Source: SG8-30 sp963695085 (lineage in GTDB: Bacteria; Pseudomonadota; Gammaproteobacteria; Steroidobacterales; Steroidobacteraceae). Taken from it: a stretch of DNA of 64,000 nucleotides. The stretch is from contig CAVOFV010000003.1 of the NCBI GenBank assembly GCA_963695085.1, positions 124,001-188,000 of the forward strand. Direction: 5' to 3'. A model generated the notes under the pieces. It was not told the origin of the DNA and ran no database searches. It saw only the letters and a list, made by a program, of their open reading frames with translations. Position numbers and translations under genes: made by a program. Positions 34,573 through 42,892 of this stretch are shown piece by piece (the stretch's first letter is position 1; each line of letters opens with the position of its first letter).

Positions 34573-36766
34573 ATGCAACGACTACCATCATCATGGCCGG
34601 CCTGCGGCCTCGCGCTGCTGGCCTGGCCGTGCCTGGCCGGCGCCGCGCCCGCGACGCCGCTCGAGACGGTCACCGTCGTCGGCAAGGCCGAACAGCCGCT
34701 GGCCGGGACGGCGGCCACGGTATCGGTCATCACGGCCGACGACATCGCGCGATCGTTGTCGGGCGACCTGCGGGACCTGGTACGCCTCGAGCCCGGCCTG
34801 GCGATCGGCGCGGACCCGAGCCGCTTCGGGCTCGGCGCACTCGCCATCCGCGGCCTGGGCGGCAACCGCGTGCTGCTCGAAACCGACGGTGTGCCCGCGC
34901 CATCGGGATTTGCGATCGGCAGTTACGGCAACGCCGGCCGCCACTTCACCGAGCTCGAGCTGATCCGCCGCGTCGAGATCCTGCGCGGTCCCGCGTCCAG
35001 TCTCTACGGCAGCGATGCGATCGCGGGCGTCGTCGCAACGCAGACCATCGACCCGGCCGACCTGCTGCAGGGCGACCGGCAGCTGGCGGCGCGCGTCCGC
35101 ACCGGTTATTCGAGCGATGACGACAGCTGGTTCACCGGCCTGACCGGCGCGGCGCGGACCAGCGCGACCGACTGGATGCTGGCCTGGGGCCGGCGCAGCG
35201 GCCATGCGCAGCACATTGCCTCCGGGGCCGTGCGACCCAACCCGGTCGACGCATCGAGCGATGCGGTCCTGTGGCGGGCCGTCACGCACGGACTTGGCCA
35301 CCCGCTGCGCGTGACGGCCGGCTGGGAGCGCGGCGCGCGCATCACGCAGGTCGATTCGCTGGAACTGTCGCCTGGCAGGTTTGCCAGCACGGTGTTCATG
35401 GCCGCCGACGATCGCGACGAGTCGATGCGTGTCCTGGTCGACCAGGACCTGCCCGGCAGCGCGGCTTTCGAGCGCCTGCAGTGGCGCCTCTACTGGCAGC
35501 AGAGCAAGGTCCTGCAGCTGACCGACGAGGAACGCCGCGCCATACCGCCGCGCACGCCGCGACTGGCCATCGGGCGCGATTTCCGTTTCCGGGAGCGCGT
35601 CGCTGGCGGCGAATTGACCGTGCTGCTGCCGGTGGCCGCGGCCGCCGGGCCGCACAGGCTGACGGCCGGAGCGGCATTCTCCGTGTCACGCATGGAGGAA
35701 CTGCGCGACGGGCTGCAGACCAACCTCGACACGGGCGCCGTGACACCGGTCCTGCTAGGTGAATCGATGCCGGTCCGCGATTTTCCAACATCGCAGGTCA
35801 TCGAGGCCGGCCTGTACCTGCAGGACGAATTCCGTCCGGGTGACGGGCGGCTCAGCCTGACTCCAGCGCTGCGGCTGGACTGGTATGGCCTGACCCCGCG
35901 CCCGGACGCCATCTACCGGGAAGACAACCCCGTCCAGGTGGCCGTCCCGGTCGAGCAACTGTCCCTGTCGCCCAAGCTGGGGCTGTCGTTCGAACTGCGC
36001 GACGACACGGTCTTGTTCCTGCAGTACGCACAAGGCTTCCGGGCGCAGCCTTTCGAGGACGTCAACATCGGGCTGGACCTGCCGCTGTTCAACGTGCGGG
36101 CCATCCCCAACCCGGACCTGCGCCCCGAGCGCAGCAACAGCCTGGAAGCAGGCGTGCGCCTGTCGCACGCGGACCTGGCCGGCACCCTCAGCGTGTTCTA
36201 CAGCCGCTACCGCGACTTCATCGAGTCAAGGGTGAACCTCGGTCCCGATCCGGCGACCGGGACGGTCCTGTTCCAGTCACGCAACGTGGCGCGTGCCGTG
36301 ATCCGCGGCGCGGAAGCGACGCTGGCGTGGCAGCTCGGGTCCCTGAGCCCGGCGCTGGCCGGCTGGTCGGCGCGCGTTGCCGCCGGCTACGCGCGAGGCG
36401 ATGACACGGTGCGGGAGGTGCCGATCAACTCGATCGGACCGCTGCACGCCTCGGCCGCCGTGCGTTACGAAGACCCGGCCGGCCGGCTCGGCCTCGAGCT
36501 GTCGGCGCGTGGGGCAGCCTCGAAGCGGCGCATCGACGATCCGCGGGCCGTCCTGTTCAGGCCCGGCGGCTTCCTCACGATGGACGCCACCGCGCGCTGG
36601 ACGGTCACCGGCACCTGGCGCATCAATGCCGGCGCTTTTCAACCTGACCGATGCGTCGTACTTCGAGTGGGCCGACGTGCATGGCCGCGACGCCACGGAT
36701 CCGCTGCTTGAATACTACCGCCGGCCAGGCCGCCACTGGTCGGTGTCGCTGACCGCAGAATTCTGA
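34573..36766 (+). CDS. TonB-dependent receptor of the heme/hemoglobin type, frameshift near the C-terminus
   Basis: Outer-membrane receptor of about 730 residues once repaired. Signal peptide (LALLAWPCLAGAAPA), TonB box LETVTVVGK, plug (IRGLGGNRVLLETDGVPAP; ILRGPASSLYGSDAIAGVV) and barrel follow. QYAQGFRAQPFEDVNIGLD and NPDLRPERSNSLEAGVRLS resemble HmuR/HemR-type heme receptors. After INAGAF the frame breaks; removing one T from the TTTT run at 36636-36639 restores FNLTDASYFEWADV and a proper ending SVSLTAEF at 36766. As written, translation runs to a stop at 36709-36711 with a wrong tail. An upstream FNR/DNR box suggests induction with denitrification. Confidence 0.8.
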
Positions 36767-36828
36767 CCATCTCGACGCACGCGGCGACGTCCGGCAGCCA
36801 ATTGGTCCTGTATCCCCGCGATGCGCGC

Positions 36829-36855
36829 GGCGGGCCGGACCGTTTCGGCCCCGCC
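36829..36855. terminator. Candidate hairpin between convergent TonB receptor and slyD
   Basis: GGCGGGCCG (36829-36837) and CGGCCCCGCC (36846-36855) can pair with one bulge around an eight-base loop. It sits between two convergent genes, just before the slyD stop, as expected for a shared terminator, but no T-run is present. Confidence 0.35.
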
Positions 36856-36857
36856 GA

Positions 36858-37343
36858 TCAGTGGTGGTGGTGCCCGCCGGCGCCATGCACGTGACCGTGC
36901 TCGAGTTCCTCGCGCGTGGCATCGCGCACCGTGGCGAGTTCCACCTCGAAGTGCAGTGTCTGGCCCGCCAGCGGGTGGTTCGCGTCGACGGTGACCAGGT
37001 CCTTCGTGACCTGGGTGATCACCACCATGCGCGTGCCTTGCGGACCGCCGGCCTGGAAGCGCATGCCGGGCGCCAGTCCATCGACGCCCTGGAAGGCGCT
37101 GCGCGCAACCGATTGGACCAGGCGCTCGTCGCGCAGACCGTAGCCCTGCTCCGGCGCCACCGTCACCGACACCTTGTCGCCGGCGGACTTGCCCTCCAGG
37201 GCGGCTTCCAGTCCCGGAATGATGTTGCCGAAGCCGTGCAGGTAGACGAGCGGCTCGCCATCGACGGACGCGTCGAGCACCTCACCCCCGTCGCCCTTGA
37301 GCGTGTAGCGGATGGCGACGACCTTCTGGCCCGCGACTTTCAT
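36858..37343 (-). CDS. slyD: FKBP-type peptidyl-prolyl isomerase, SlyD-like
   Basis: 161-residue cytosolic prolyl isomerase and chaperone. The FKBP core has MKVAGQKVVAIRYTLKGD, GEPLVYLHGFGNIIPGLE and ALEGKSAGDKVSVTVAPE, with the inserted IF chaperone domain around EQGYGLRDERLVQSV. The His-rich end HGHVHGAGGHHHH can bind nickel or other metals, as in SlyD. It lies 115 bases downstream of the nirS stop in the same direction, so could be read through from it, but a separate promoter is more likely. Confidence 0.88.
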   Translation of the reverse strand: MKVAGQKVVAIRYTLKGDGGEVLDASVDGEPLVYLHGFGNIIPGLEAALEGKSAGDKVSVTVAPEQGYGLRDERLVQSVARSAFQGVDGLAPGMRFQAGGPQGTRMVVITQVTKDLVTVDANHPLAGQTLHFEVELATVRDATREELEHGHVHGAGGHHHH

Positions 37344-37458
37344 GACCTACTCCGACCGGCTGGGAAAACGGCCCGCATGGTAACGCAACGCGCGCGGCCG
37401 GACACGGCGGTGCCCGCCGGCGCGCTGCGCCGGCCGGACTGCCGCGTTGGCCGTGGCG

Positions 37459-39603
37459 TCAGTAGACGTCGTGAACCGTGTTGTAGACGTTGAACTTGCC
37501 GGTCGGCGTCACGATCCGCGGGTCGTCGATGACATGCTTCAGCGCCAGGGTCCGGTCGTCCACGACCACGATCGCCGAGCGCTGCTCCTTGCCGTTCCAC
37601 ACGGAGAACCACACCTCGTCGCCGGCCTGGTTGAACTCGGGTTGCACGACCCGCTTCGGGCCGTCGCCGAGATTCGCCCACTCCGCGATCGGCAACACCT
37701 TGAATCCCGCGTCCAGGTTGGCGACGTCGAACACCGCCACGCTCTGGCTGATGGCGGGATCCGGATTGAGCGGCGTGTCCACGTACAGGTGGTGCGATGT
37801 CGGGTGGCTCTTGACGAACAGCGAGCCGCCACCCTGCCCCTTCAGTACGCGGACCACCTTCCAGGCATGCTCCGCATGGCTGCCGGGGTCGGTGCCGATG
37901 AACGTGATCTTGTCGTTGCCCAGCGCGCTGGTCACCCACACCGGTCCGAACTGCGGGTCGAGGAGGTTGGCGCCGCGGCCCGGGTGCGGGATCTTGTCCA
38001 CGTCGATCAACGCCGCGAGTTTCTGGTCCCTGGAATCCACGACCGCGATCTTGTCCGACTGGTTGGCCGCGGTCAGGAAATAGCGCTTGCTGGCGTCCCA
38101 GCCGCCGTCGTGCAGGAAGCGCGCCGCGCCGATCGTCGTCACCTTGAGGTTGTCGATGTCCTGGTAGTTCACGAGCAGGATCTGCCCGGTTTCCTTGACG
38201 TTGACGATCCACTCCGGGTGCTCGTGCGAGGCGACGATGGCCGCGACGCGGGGTTCCGGATGGTATTCCTGGGTGTCCACCGTCATGCCCCGCGTCGACA
38301 TGATCTTCAGCGGCTCCAGGGTATCGCCGTTCATGATGACGTACTGCGGCGGCCAGTAGGCGCCCGCAATCGCGTAGCGGTCCTCGTAGCCCTTGTACTT
38401 GGAGGTCTCGACCGAGCGCGCCTCCAGGCCGACCTTGATCTCCGCGACGATCGCCGGCTTTTCCATCCACAGGTCGATCAGGTCGACCTTGCCGTCGCGG
38501 CCGATCGTGAACACGTAGCGGCCGGAATGCGACGTCCGCGAAATGTGCACGGCGTAGCCGGTCTTCAGGATGCTGATGATCTGCTTCGTGTCGCCGTCGA
38601 TCAGCGCGACTTCGCCCGAATCCCGCAGGGTCACGGCGAAGATGTTGCCGGTGTGGTAGGCATTCATCTTGGTGGTCGGCCGATCCGCCGGGGGAACCAG
38701 CACCTTCCAGCTCGCCTTCATCTCCTTCATGCCGAACTCGGGCGGCGTCGGCGGCGTGTGCTGGACGAAGCGGGCCATGATGTCCACTTCCTGCGGCGTC
38801 AGGTCGCCCGAACTGCCCCAGTTCGGCATGCCGGCCGGCGAGCCGTAGTTGATGAACACCTTCAGGAACTCGGTGCCGCGTTTCTGCGTGATGTCGGGCG
38901 TCAGCGGCTTGCCGGTGGCGCCCTTGCGCAGCACGCCATGACAGCCGGCGCAGCGTTCAAAGTACACCTGGGTCGCGCGGTCGAATTCAGCGCGGGTCAT
39001 GTCCGGCGCGCCTGGCGACATCACCATCTCGATGTTGCCCGTGTCGGCCGCCATGGCGCTGGGCGCGCCCTGGTACTTCATCTCAGCGACACTCGCCCCA
39101 GGGTGCTCGGTCGCCGACTCGGCCGCCTGCCGCGGCGCCGGACCTGCGCGCACTGCGGCGACGTCCGCCGCGCTGACGCTGCCGTAGGTGTTGCCCCAGG
39201 CGTTCATCGCGTAGGTCAGCACGTCGGCGACCTCGGCGTCCGACAGCTGCCCCATCGGCGGCATCACGGAATCGTAGTCCTTGCCGTTGACGACGATCGC
39301 ACCGGTGAGGCCGTGCAGGACGACCTTGATGGCGCGCGCCTTGTCGGCGGCGAGGTAGTCGGAGTCCGCGAGCGGCGGGAACGCGCCCGCCAGGCCCTTG
39401 CCGTCCGGCTGGTGGCAGACGCCGCAGGCTGCATCGAACACGGCTTGCCCGGCCTTGCTCTGGGCCGCCGACACCGGGGCGGCGGCCATCGCCACTTCCG
39501 CCTTGTGCACCTGCAGCGGGTCCTGCGCATGCGTCGAGGCCGACGCGAGCAGGAGGATCGGGCCGGCCAGCAGACCGGCGAGCGCGAATGGATGGCTCGA
39601 CAT
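37459..39603 (-). CDS. nirS: Cytochrome cd1 nitrite reductase with an extra N-terminal cytochrome c domain
   Basis: 714-residue periplasmic enzyme reducing nitrite to NO. ATG 39603 follows AAGGAA and gives a signal peptide (ALAGLLAGPILLLASASTHA). Two c-type heme sites are present: CGVCH (60-64), inside a domain absent from ordinary NirS, and CAGCH (218-222), the usual NirS domain. The d1 propeller holds NAYHTGNIFAVTLRDSGEVA (proximal His317), ASHEHPEWIVNVKETGQ and FLHDGGWDASKRYFLTAANQ (distal His), ending TPTGKFNVYNTVHDVY. Typical NirS is about 570 residues. The extra domain resembles NirC/NirM-type donors and may deliver electrons intramolecularly. An FNR/DNR box lies 83 bases upstream. No heme d1 synthesis genes are in the window. 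Confidence 0.93.
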   Translation of the reverse strand: MSSHPFALAGLLAGPILLLASASTHAQDPLQVHKAEVAMAAAPVSAAQSKAGQAVFDAACGVCHQPDGKGLAGAFPPLADSDYLAADKARAIKVVLHGLTGAIVVNGKDYDSVMPPMGQLSDAEVADVLTYAMNAWGNTYGSVSAADVAAVRAGPAPRQAAESATEHPGASVAEMKYQGAPSAMAADTGNIEMVMSPGAPDMTRAEFDRATQVYFERCAGCHGVLRKGATGKPLTPDITQKRGTEFLKVFINYGSPAGMPNWGSSGDLTPQEVDIMARFVQHTPPTPPEFGMKEMKASWKVLVPPADRPTTKMNAYHTGNIFAVTLRDSGEVALIDGDTKQIISILKTGYAVHISRTSHSGRYVFTIGRDGKVDLIDLWMEKPAIVAEIKVGLEARSVETSKYKGYEDRYAIAGAYWPPQYVIMNGDTLEPLKIMSTRGMTVDTQEYHPEPRVAAIVASHEHPEWIVNVKETGQILLVNYQDIDNLKVTTIGAARFLHDGGWDASKRYFLTAANQSDKIAVVDSRDQKLAALIDVDKIPHPGRGANLLDPQFGPVWVTSALGNDKITFIGTDPGSHAEHAWKVVRVLKGQGGGSLFVKSHPTSHHLYVDTPLNPDPAISQSVAVFDVANLDAGFKVLPIAEWANLGDGPKRVVQPEFNQAGDEVWFSVWNGKEQRSAIVVVDDRTLALKHVIDDPRIVTPTGKFNVYNTVHDVY

Positions 39604-39685
39604 GGCTTTCCTTTTTGGGTGCGCGAAACCGGGGCCTGGCGGCCCGCTTGATACTGAATCTATGAGTCCGGGTCGCCGCCACGCA

Positions 39686-39699
39686 TTGATCTCGGTCAA
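39686..39699. promoter_or_regulatory. FNR/DNR-type box upstream of nirS
   Basis: TTGAT-CTCG-GTCAA matches the consensus TTGAT-N4-ATCAA in nine of ten positions. It lies 83 bases before nirS ATG 39603. A -10-like TAGATT (minus strand, about 39662-39657) sits where a class II site at -41.5 would require it, placing transcription start near 39651. Confidence 0.75.
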
Positions 39700-39718
39700 A
39701 TGACGGCGTGGCGGCCTT

Positions 39719-40405
39719 TCACATGCGGTGCGCACGGAGCCGCTCCAGGTCCGGGATCACGATGTCGCGTCCGTCGAGCCGGATCAGCCCGGCCTCGGAC
39801 AGCGAACGCGTCAGCCTGGACAGGGTCTCGGGCTTGATCGACAGCTGGGACGCCAGCATCTGCCGGGTCTCGTCGAAATGCACGCTCATGGTCCCGTCTT
39901 CCCGCGACTCGGCGCGCCGCAGCAAATGGCTGATGAGGCGGCTGCCGGCGCTTTCCAGCGTCAGTTCCTCGATTTCCTGCACGCGCGCGTGCAGCCGCTG
40001 GCTCAGCACGCCGAGCAGCCTCAGGCAGGTGTTGGTGTCCTCCCGGAGCGCCTGCACGTAGTCGCGACTCGGCATGGCGACCAGCTCGGTCGGTTCCGTG
40101 GCCCCGGCGGAGACCGGATACACGGGCCCCTGCATGAACATGATGGCTTCCGCGAAGCTGTGACCGGCGTGCAACAGCGCGAGGATCTTCTCGCCGCCCG
40201 ACCGCGATTCGAGGAACAGCTTGATCTGGCCGCTCAATACGATAAAGAAGGCGTTGGCCGCTTCGCCCTGCTGGAACAGGATCCCGCCGGCCTCCAGGCG
40301 CACGACCCGTGCGGCCGCGGCCAGGCGCTCGAAACGCTCGTCGTCGAACGCCAGGAACAGCGCGTGCGAGCGGAGCATTTCCCGGTTTTCGGTACGCGTC
40401 AGCAT
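39719..40405 (-). CDS. Crp/Fnr-family transcriptional regulator, DNR-like
   Basis: 228 residues: a cyclic-nucleotide-type beta-roll sensor (EAGGILFQQGEAANAFFIVL; GEKILALLHAGHSFAEAIMF), a long dimer helix and a C-terminal winged helix with TRQMLASQLSIKPETLSRLT. The recognition helix carries E-x-x-S-R, the FNR-type residues that read TTGAT half-sites. The N-terminal cysteines that hold the FNR iron-sulfur cluster are missing, so this is DNR/NnrR-like and probably senses NO through heme. It lies between nirS and norZ, whose promoters carry matching boxes. The norZ-side box could also control this gene. Confidence 0.85.
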   Translation of the reverse strand: MLTRTENREMLRSHALFLAFDDERFERLAAAARVVRLEAGGILFQQGEAANAFFIVLSGQIKLFLESRSGGEKILALLHAGHSFAEAIMFMQGPVYPVSAGATEPTELVAMPSRDYVQALREDTNTCLRLLGVLSQRLHARVQEIEELTLESAGSRLISHLLRRAESREDGTMSVHFDETRQMLASQLSIKPETLSRLTRSLSEAGLIRLDGRDIVIPDLERLRAHRM

Positions 40406-40502
40406 CGCGGCAAGGATAGGCAGTCAGGCCCGATTTCACAACGAAAGCCGGCCGGCGCTGCGGCCGCCCGTCACCGGGTCGTGGAAAGCCACAAGACTGG
40501 GC

Positions 40503-40516
40503 TTGACCGCGGTCAA
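40503..40516. promoter_or_regulatory. FNR/DNR-type box upstream of norZ
   Basis: TTGAC-CGCG-GTCAA, a perfect inverted repeat, matches the consensus in eight of ten positions. A -10-like GATAAT at 40539-40544 lies exactly where a site centred at -41.5 predicts, with a start near 40551 and norZ translation at 40602. It is also 98 bases upstream of the divergent regulator gene. Confidence 0.75.
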
Positions 40517-40601
40517 TTAGCCTGCCGTGCGCGCGTCCGATAATTCGCGCCAACAACCGCCCATGGCATCCGCCACCAACGCGTACCAGGAAGGACTCCC
40601 A

Positions 40602-42887
40602 ATGCGTACCACCAAGAGGCTGTGGGCCATCCTGGCCCTGGTCACGATCGTCTCGTTCACCATTCTCGGCCTGCTCGGCCGGGAAGTGTACCGGCAGGCT
40701 CCGCCCATTCCCGCGCAATTCCGCGCCGAGTCCGGCGAAGTCCTGTTCACCGCCGCCGACATCATGAAGGGCCAGCAGGTCTGGCAGTCGATCGGCGGAC
40801 ACCAACTCGGCTCCATCTGGGGCCACGGCAGCTATGTCGCGCCCGACTGGACGGCGGACTGGTTGCATCGCGAGGCGCTCGCGCTGCTCGACGGCCACGC
40901 GCTGGCCGAGTACGGGCAGGGCTACGCATCGCTGGACGCGGCCCGGCGCGCCGCCCTGGAGACCCGGGTGCGGCTGGACATGCGCCGCAATACGCACAAT
41001 TCCGAGTCCGGCATCGTCACCGTGTCGCAGGACCGGGCTGCGGCGATTCAGTTCGTCGCCGCTCACTATCGGTCGGTGTTCTCGGGCGCGCCCGAGACCG
41101 CCCGCCTGCGCGAGCAGTACGCGATGCGCGACAACCCGGTGCCCGACGCCGGTCGCCGCGAGGCGCTGGCCGCATTCGTCTTCTGGTCGGCCTGGTCCGC
41201 CGTGACCAGCCGGCCCGGCCAGGAAATCAGCTATACGAGCAACTGGCCGGCCGAGCCGCTGGTCGGCAACGTACCGACGTCAACGACCTACATCTGGACC
41301 TTTGCCAGCATCTTCTTCCTGATTGCCGGCGTCGCCGCGCTGGTCTGGTACCACGCGGCCACCGCCGGGCGCGAGGCGCCGCCGCAGGTGCCGGAACAGG
41401 ACCCGCTCAGCGGGCTGGCATTGACGCCGTCGATGCGGGCCTCGGTCAAGTTCTTCCTGCTGGCGATCGCGCTGTTCCTGGCGCAGGTCCTGCTGGGCGG
41501 CATCACGGCCCACTACGCTGTCGAGGGTCAGGGTTTCTATGGGATTCCGCTGGCGGAATACCTCCCCTACACGCTGGCCAGGACCTGGCACACGCAACTC
41601 GGCGTGCTGTGGATCGCCACGGCTTGGCTGGGCACCGGCCTGTTCATTGCGCCCGCCCTGTCCGGGCGCGAACCTGCGTGGCAGCGATTCGGGGTCAATT
41701 TCCTGTTTGTCGCCCTGCTGGTGATCGTGGTCGGCGCATTTGCCGGGCAGTGGCTCAGCGTCATGCGCCAGAGCATGAGCCTGGAGACGAACTTCTGGTT
41801 CGGGCACCAGGGTTGGGAGTATGTCGATCTGGGCCGCTTCTGGCAGGCCTTCCTGTTCATCGGCCTGCTGCTGTGGCTGACCCTGATGGGCCGTGGCCTG
41901 TGGCCCGCCCTGCGGCAACCGGGTGAGGCCAAGCCGCTGGTGACGCTGCTGTTCCTGTCGGTCGTGGCGATCGGGCTGTTCTACGGCGCCGGGCTGATGT
42001 GGGGCCACAGCACGCACCTGTCCATCGTCGAGTACTGGCGCTGGTGGGTCGTGCACCTGTGGGTCGAGGGTTTCTTTGAGGTCTTCGCCACCGCGGTCAT
42101 CGCGCTGCTGTTCGCGCGACTCGGCCTGGTGCGCACCACGACGGCCGTCAACGGCGTGCTGCTGGCGACGACGATCTTCCTGGGCGGCGGCATACTCGGG
42201 ACTTTCCATCACCTTTACTGGACCGGTACTCCCACGGCCGTCCTGGCTTTCGGCGCCGTGTTCTCGGCGCTGGAGGTCGTGCCGCTGGCCGTCATCGGCT
42301 TCGAGGCCTACCAGACGTATTCCCACGTCAACAGCAAGCCGTGGGTCGCCACGTATCGCTGGCCGATCCTGTTCTTTGTCGCGGTCGCCTTCTGGAACCT
42401 GGTCGGGGCCGGCCTGTTCGGATTCCTGATCAATCCGCCGCTGGCCCTGTACTACATGCAGGGTCTGAACACCACGCCGCTGCACGGGCACACCGCGCTG
42501 TTCGGCGTGTACGGCATGCTCGGCATCGGCCTGATGCTGTTCTGCCTGCGGCTGCTGCCGGCCCGCGCCGTGTGGGACGAGCGACTGCTGACGGGGGCGT
42601 TCTGGACACTCAACGGCGGCCTCGCGGCCATGGCCCTGATGTCGCTTGCCCCGGTCGGCATCATGCAGGTGATCGCGGCCGTCGAGCACGGCTTCTGGTA
42701 CGCGCGCTCGCCGGAGTTCCTGCAGTCCGGCCTGATGCAGACGCTGGTGTGGCTGCGCGTGCCGGGTGACGTGGTCTTCTCGGTCGGCGCCTTGCTGTTC
42801 GCGCTGTTCGTGCTGCGGCTGTTCGTGCCGCCGCGGAAACGCGCCGACCTGCTGCAGCCCGACGCCGCGCGTACGACGGGGGCCTGA
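40602..42887 (+). CDS. norZ: Quinol-dependent nitric oxide reductase (qNOR)
   Basis: 761-residue inner-membrane enzyme reducing 2 NO to N2O with quinol. The first helix (LWAILALVTIVSFTILGLL) leads into a periplasmic domain related to NorC but without a heme c motif (QQVWQSIGGHQLGSIWGHGS), as usual for qNOR. The catalytic part has WWVVHLWVEGFFEVFATA with the NOR-specific Glu after the metal-binding His, TFHHLYWTGTP, and LHGHTALFGVYGMLGIGL. I choose ATG 40602 because of the AAGGA just upstream; ATG 40563 is an alternative. nnrS follows after five bases. A consensus FNR/DNR box and -10 element precede it. Confidence 0.93.
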   Translation: MRTTKRLWAILALVTIVSFTILGLLGREVYRQAPPIPAQFRAESGEVLFTAADIMKGQQVWQSIGGHQLGSIWGHGSYVAPDWTADWLHREALALLDGHALAEYGQGYASLDAARRAALETRVRLDMRRNTHNSESGIVTVSQDRAAAIQFVAAHYRSVFSGAPETARLREQYAMRDNPVPDAGRREALAAFVFWSAWSAVTSRPGQEISYTSNWPAEPLVGNVPTSTTYIWTFASIFFLIAGVAALVWYHAATAGREAPPQVPEQDPLSGLALTPSMRASVKFFLLAIALFLAQVLLGGITAHYAVEGQGFYGIPLAEYLPYTLARTWHTQLGVLWIATAWLGTGLFIAPALSGREPAWQRFGVNFLFVALLVIVVGAFAGQWLSVMRQSMSLETNFWFGHQGWEYVDLGRFWQAFLFIGLLLWLTLMGRGLWPALRQPGEAKPLVTLLFLSVVAIGLFYGAGLMWGHSTHLSIVEYWRWWVVHLWVEGFFEVFATAVIALLFARLGLVRTTTAVNGVLLATTIFLGGGILGTFHHLYWTGTPTAVLAFGAVFSALEVVPLAVIGFEAYQTYSHVNSKPWVATYRWPILFFVAVAFWNLVGAGLFGFLINPPLALYYMQGLNTTPLHGHTALFGVYGMLGIGLMLFCLRLLPARAVWDERLLTGAFWTLNGGLAAMALMSLAPVGIMQVIAAVEHGFWYARSPEFLQSGLMQTLVWLRVPGDVVFSVGALLFALFVLRLFVPPRKRADLLQPDAARTTGA

Positions 42888-42892
42888 CCGGG

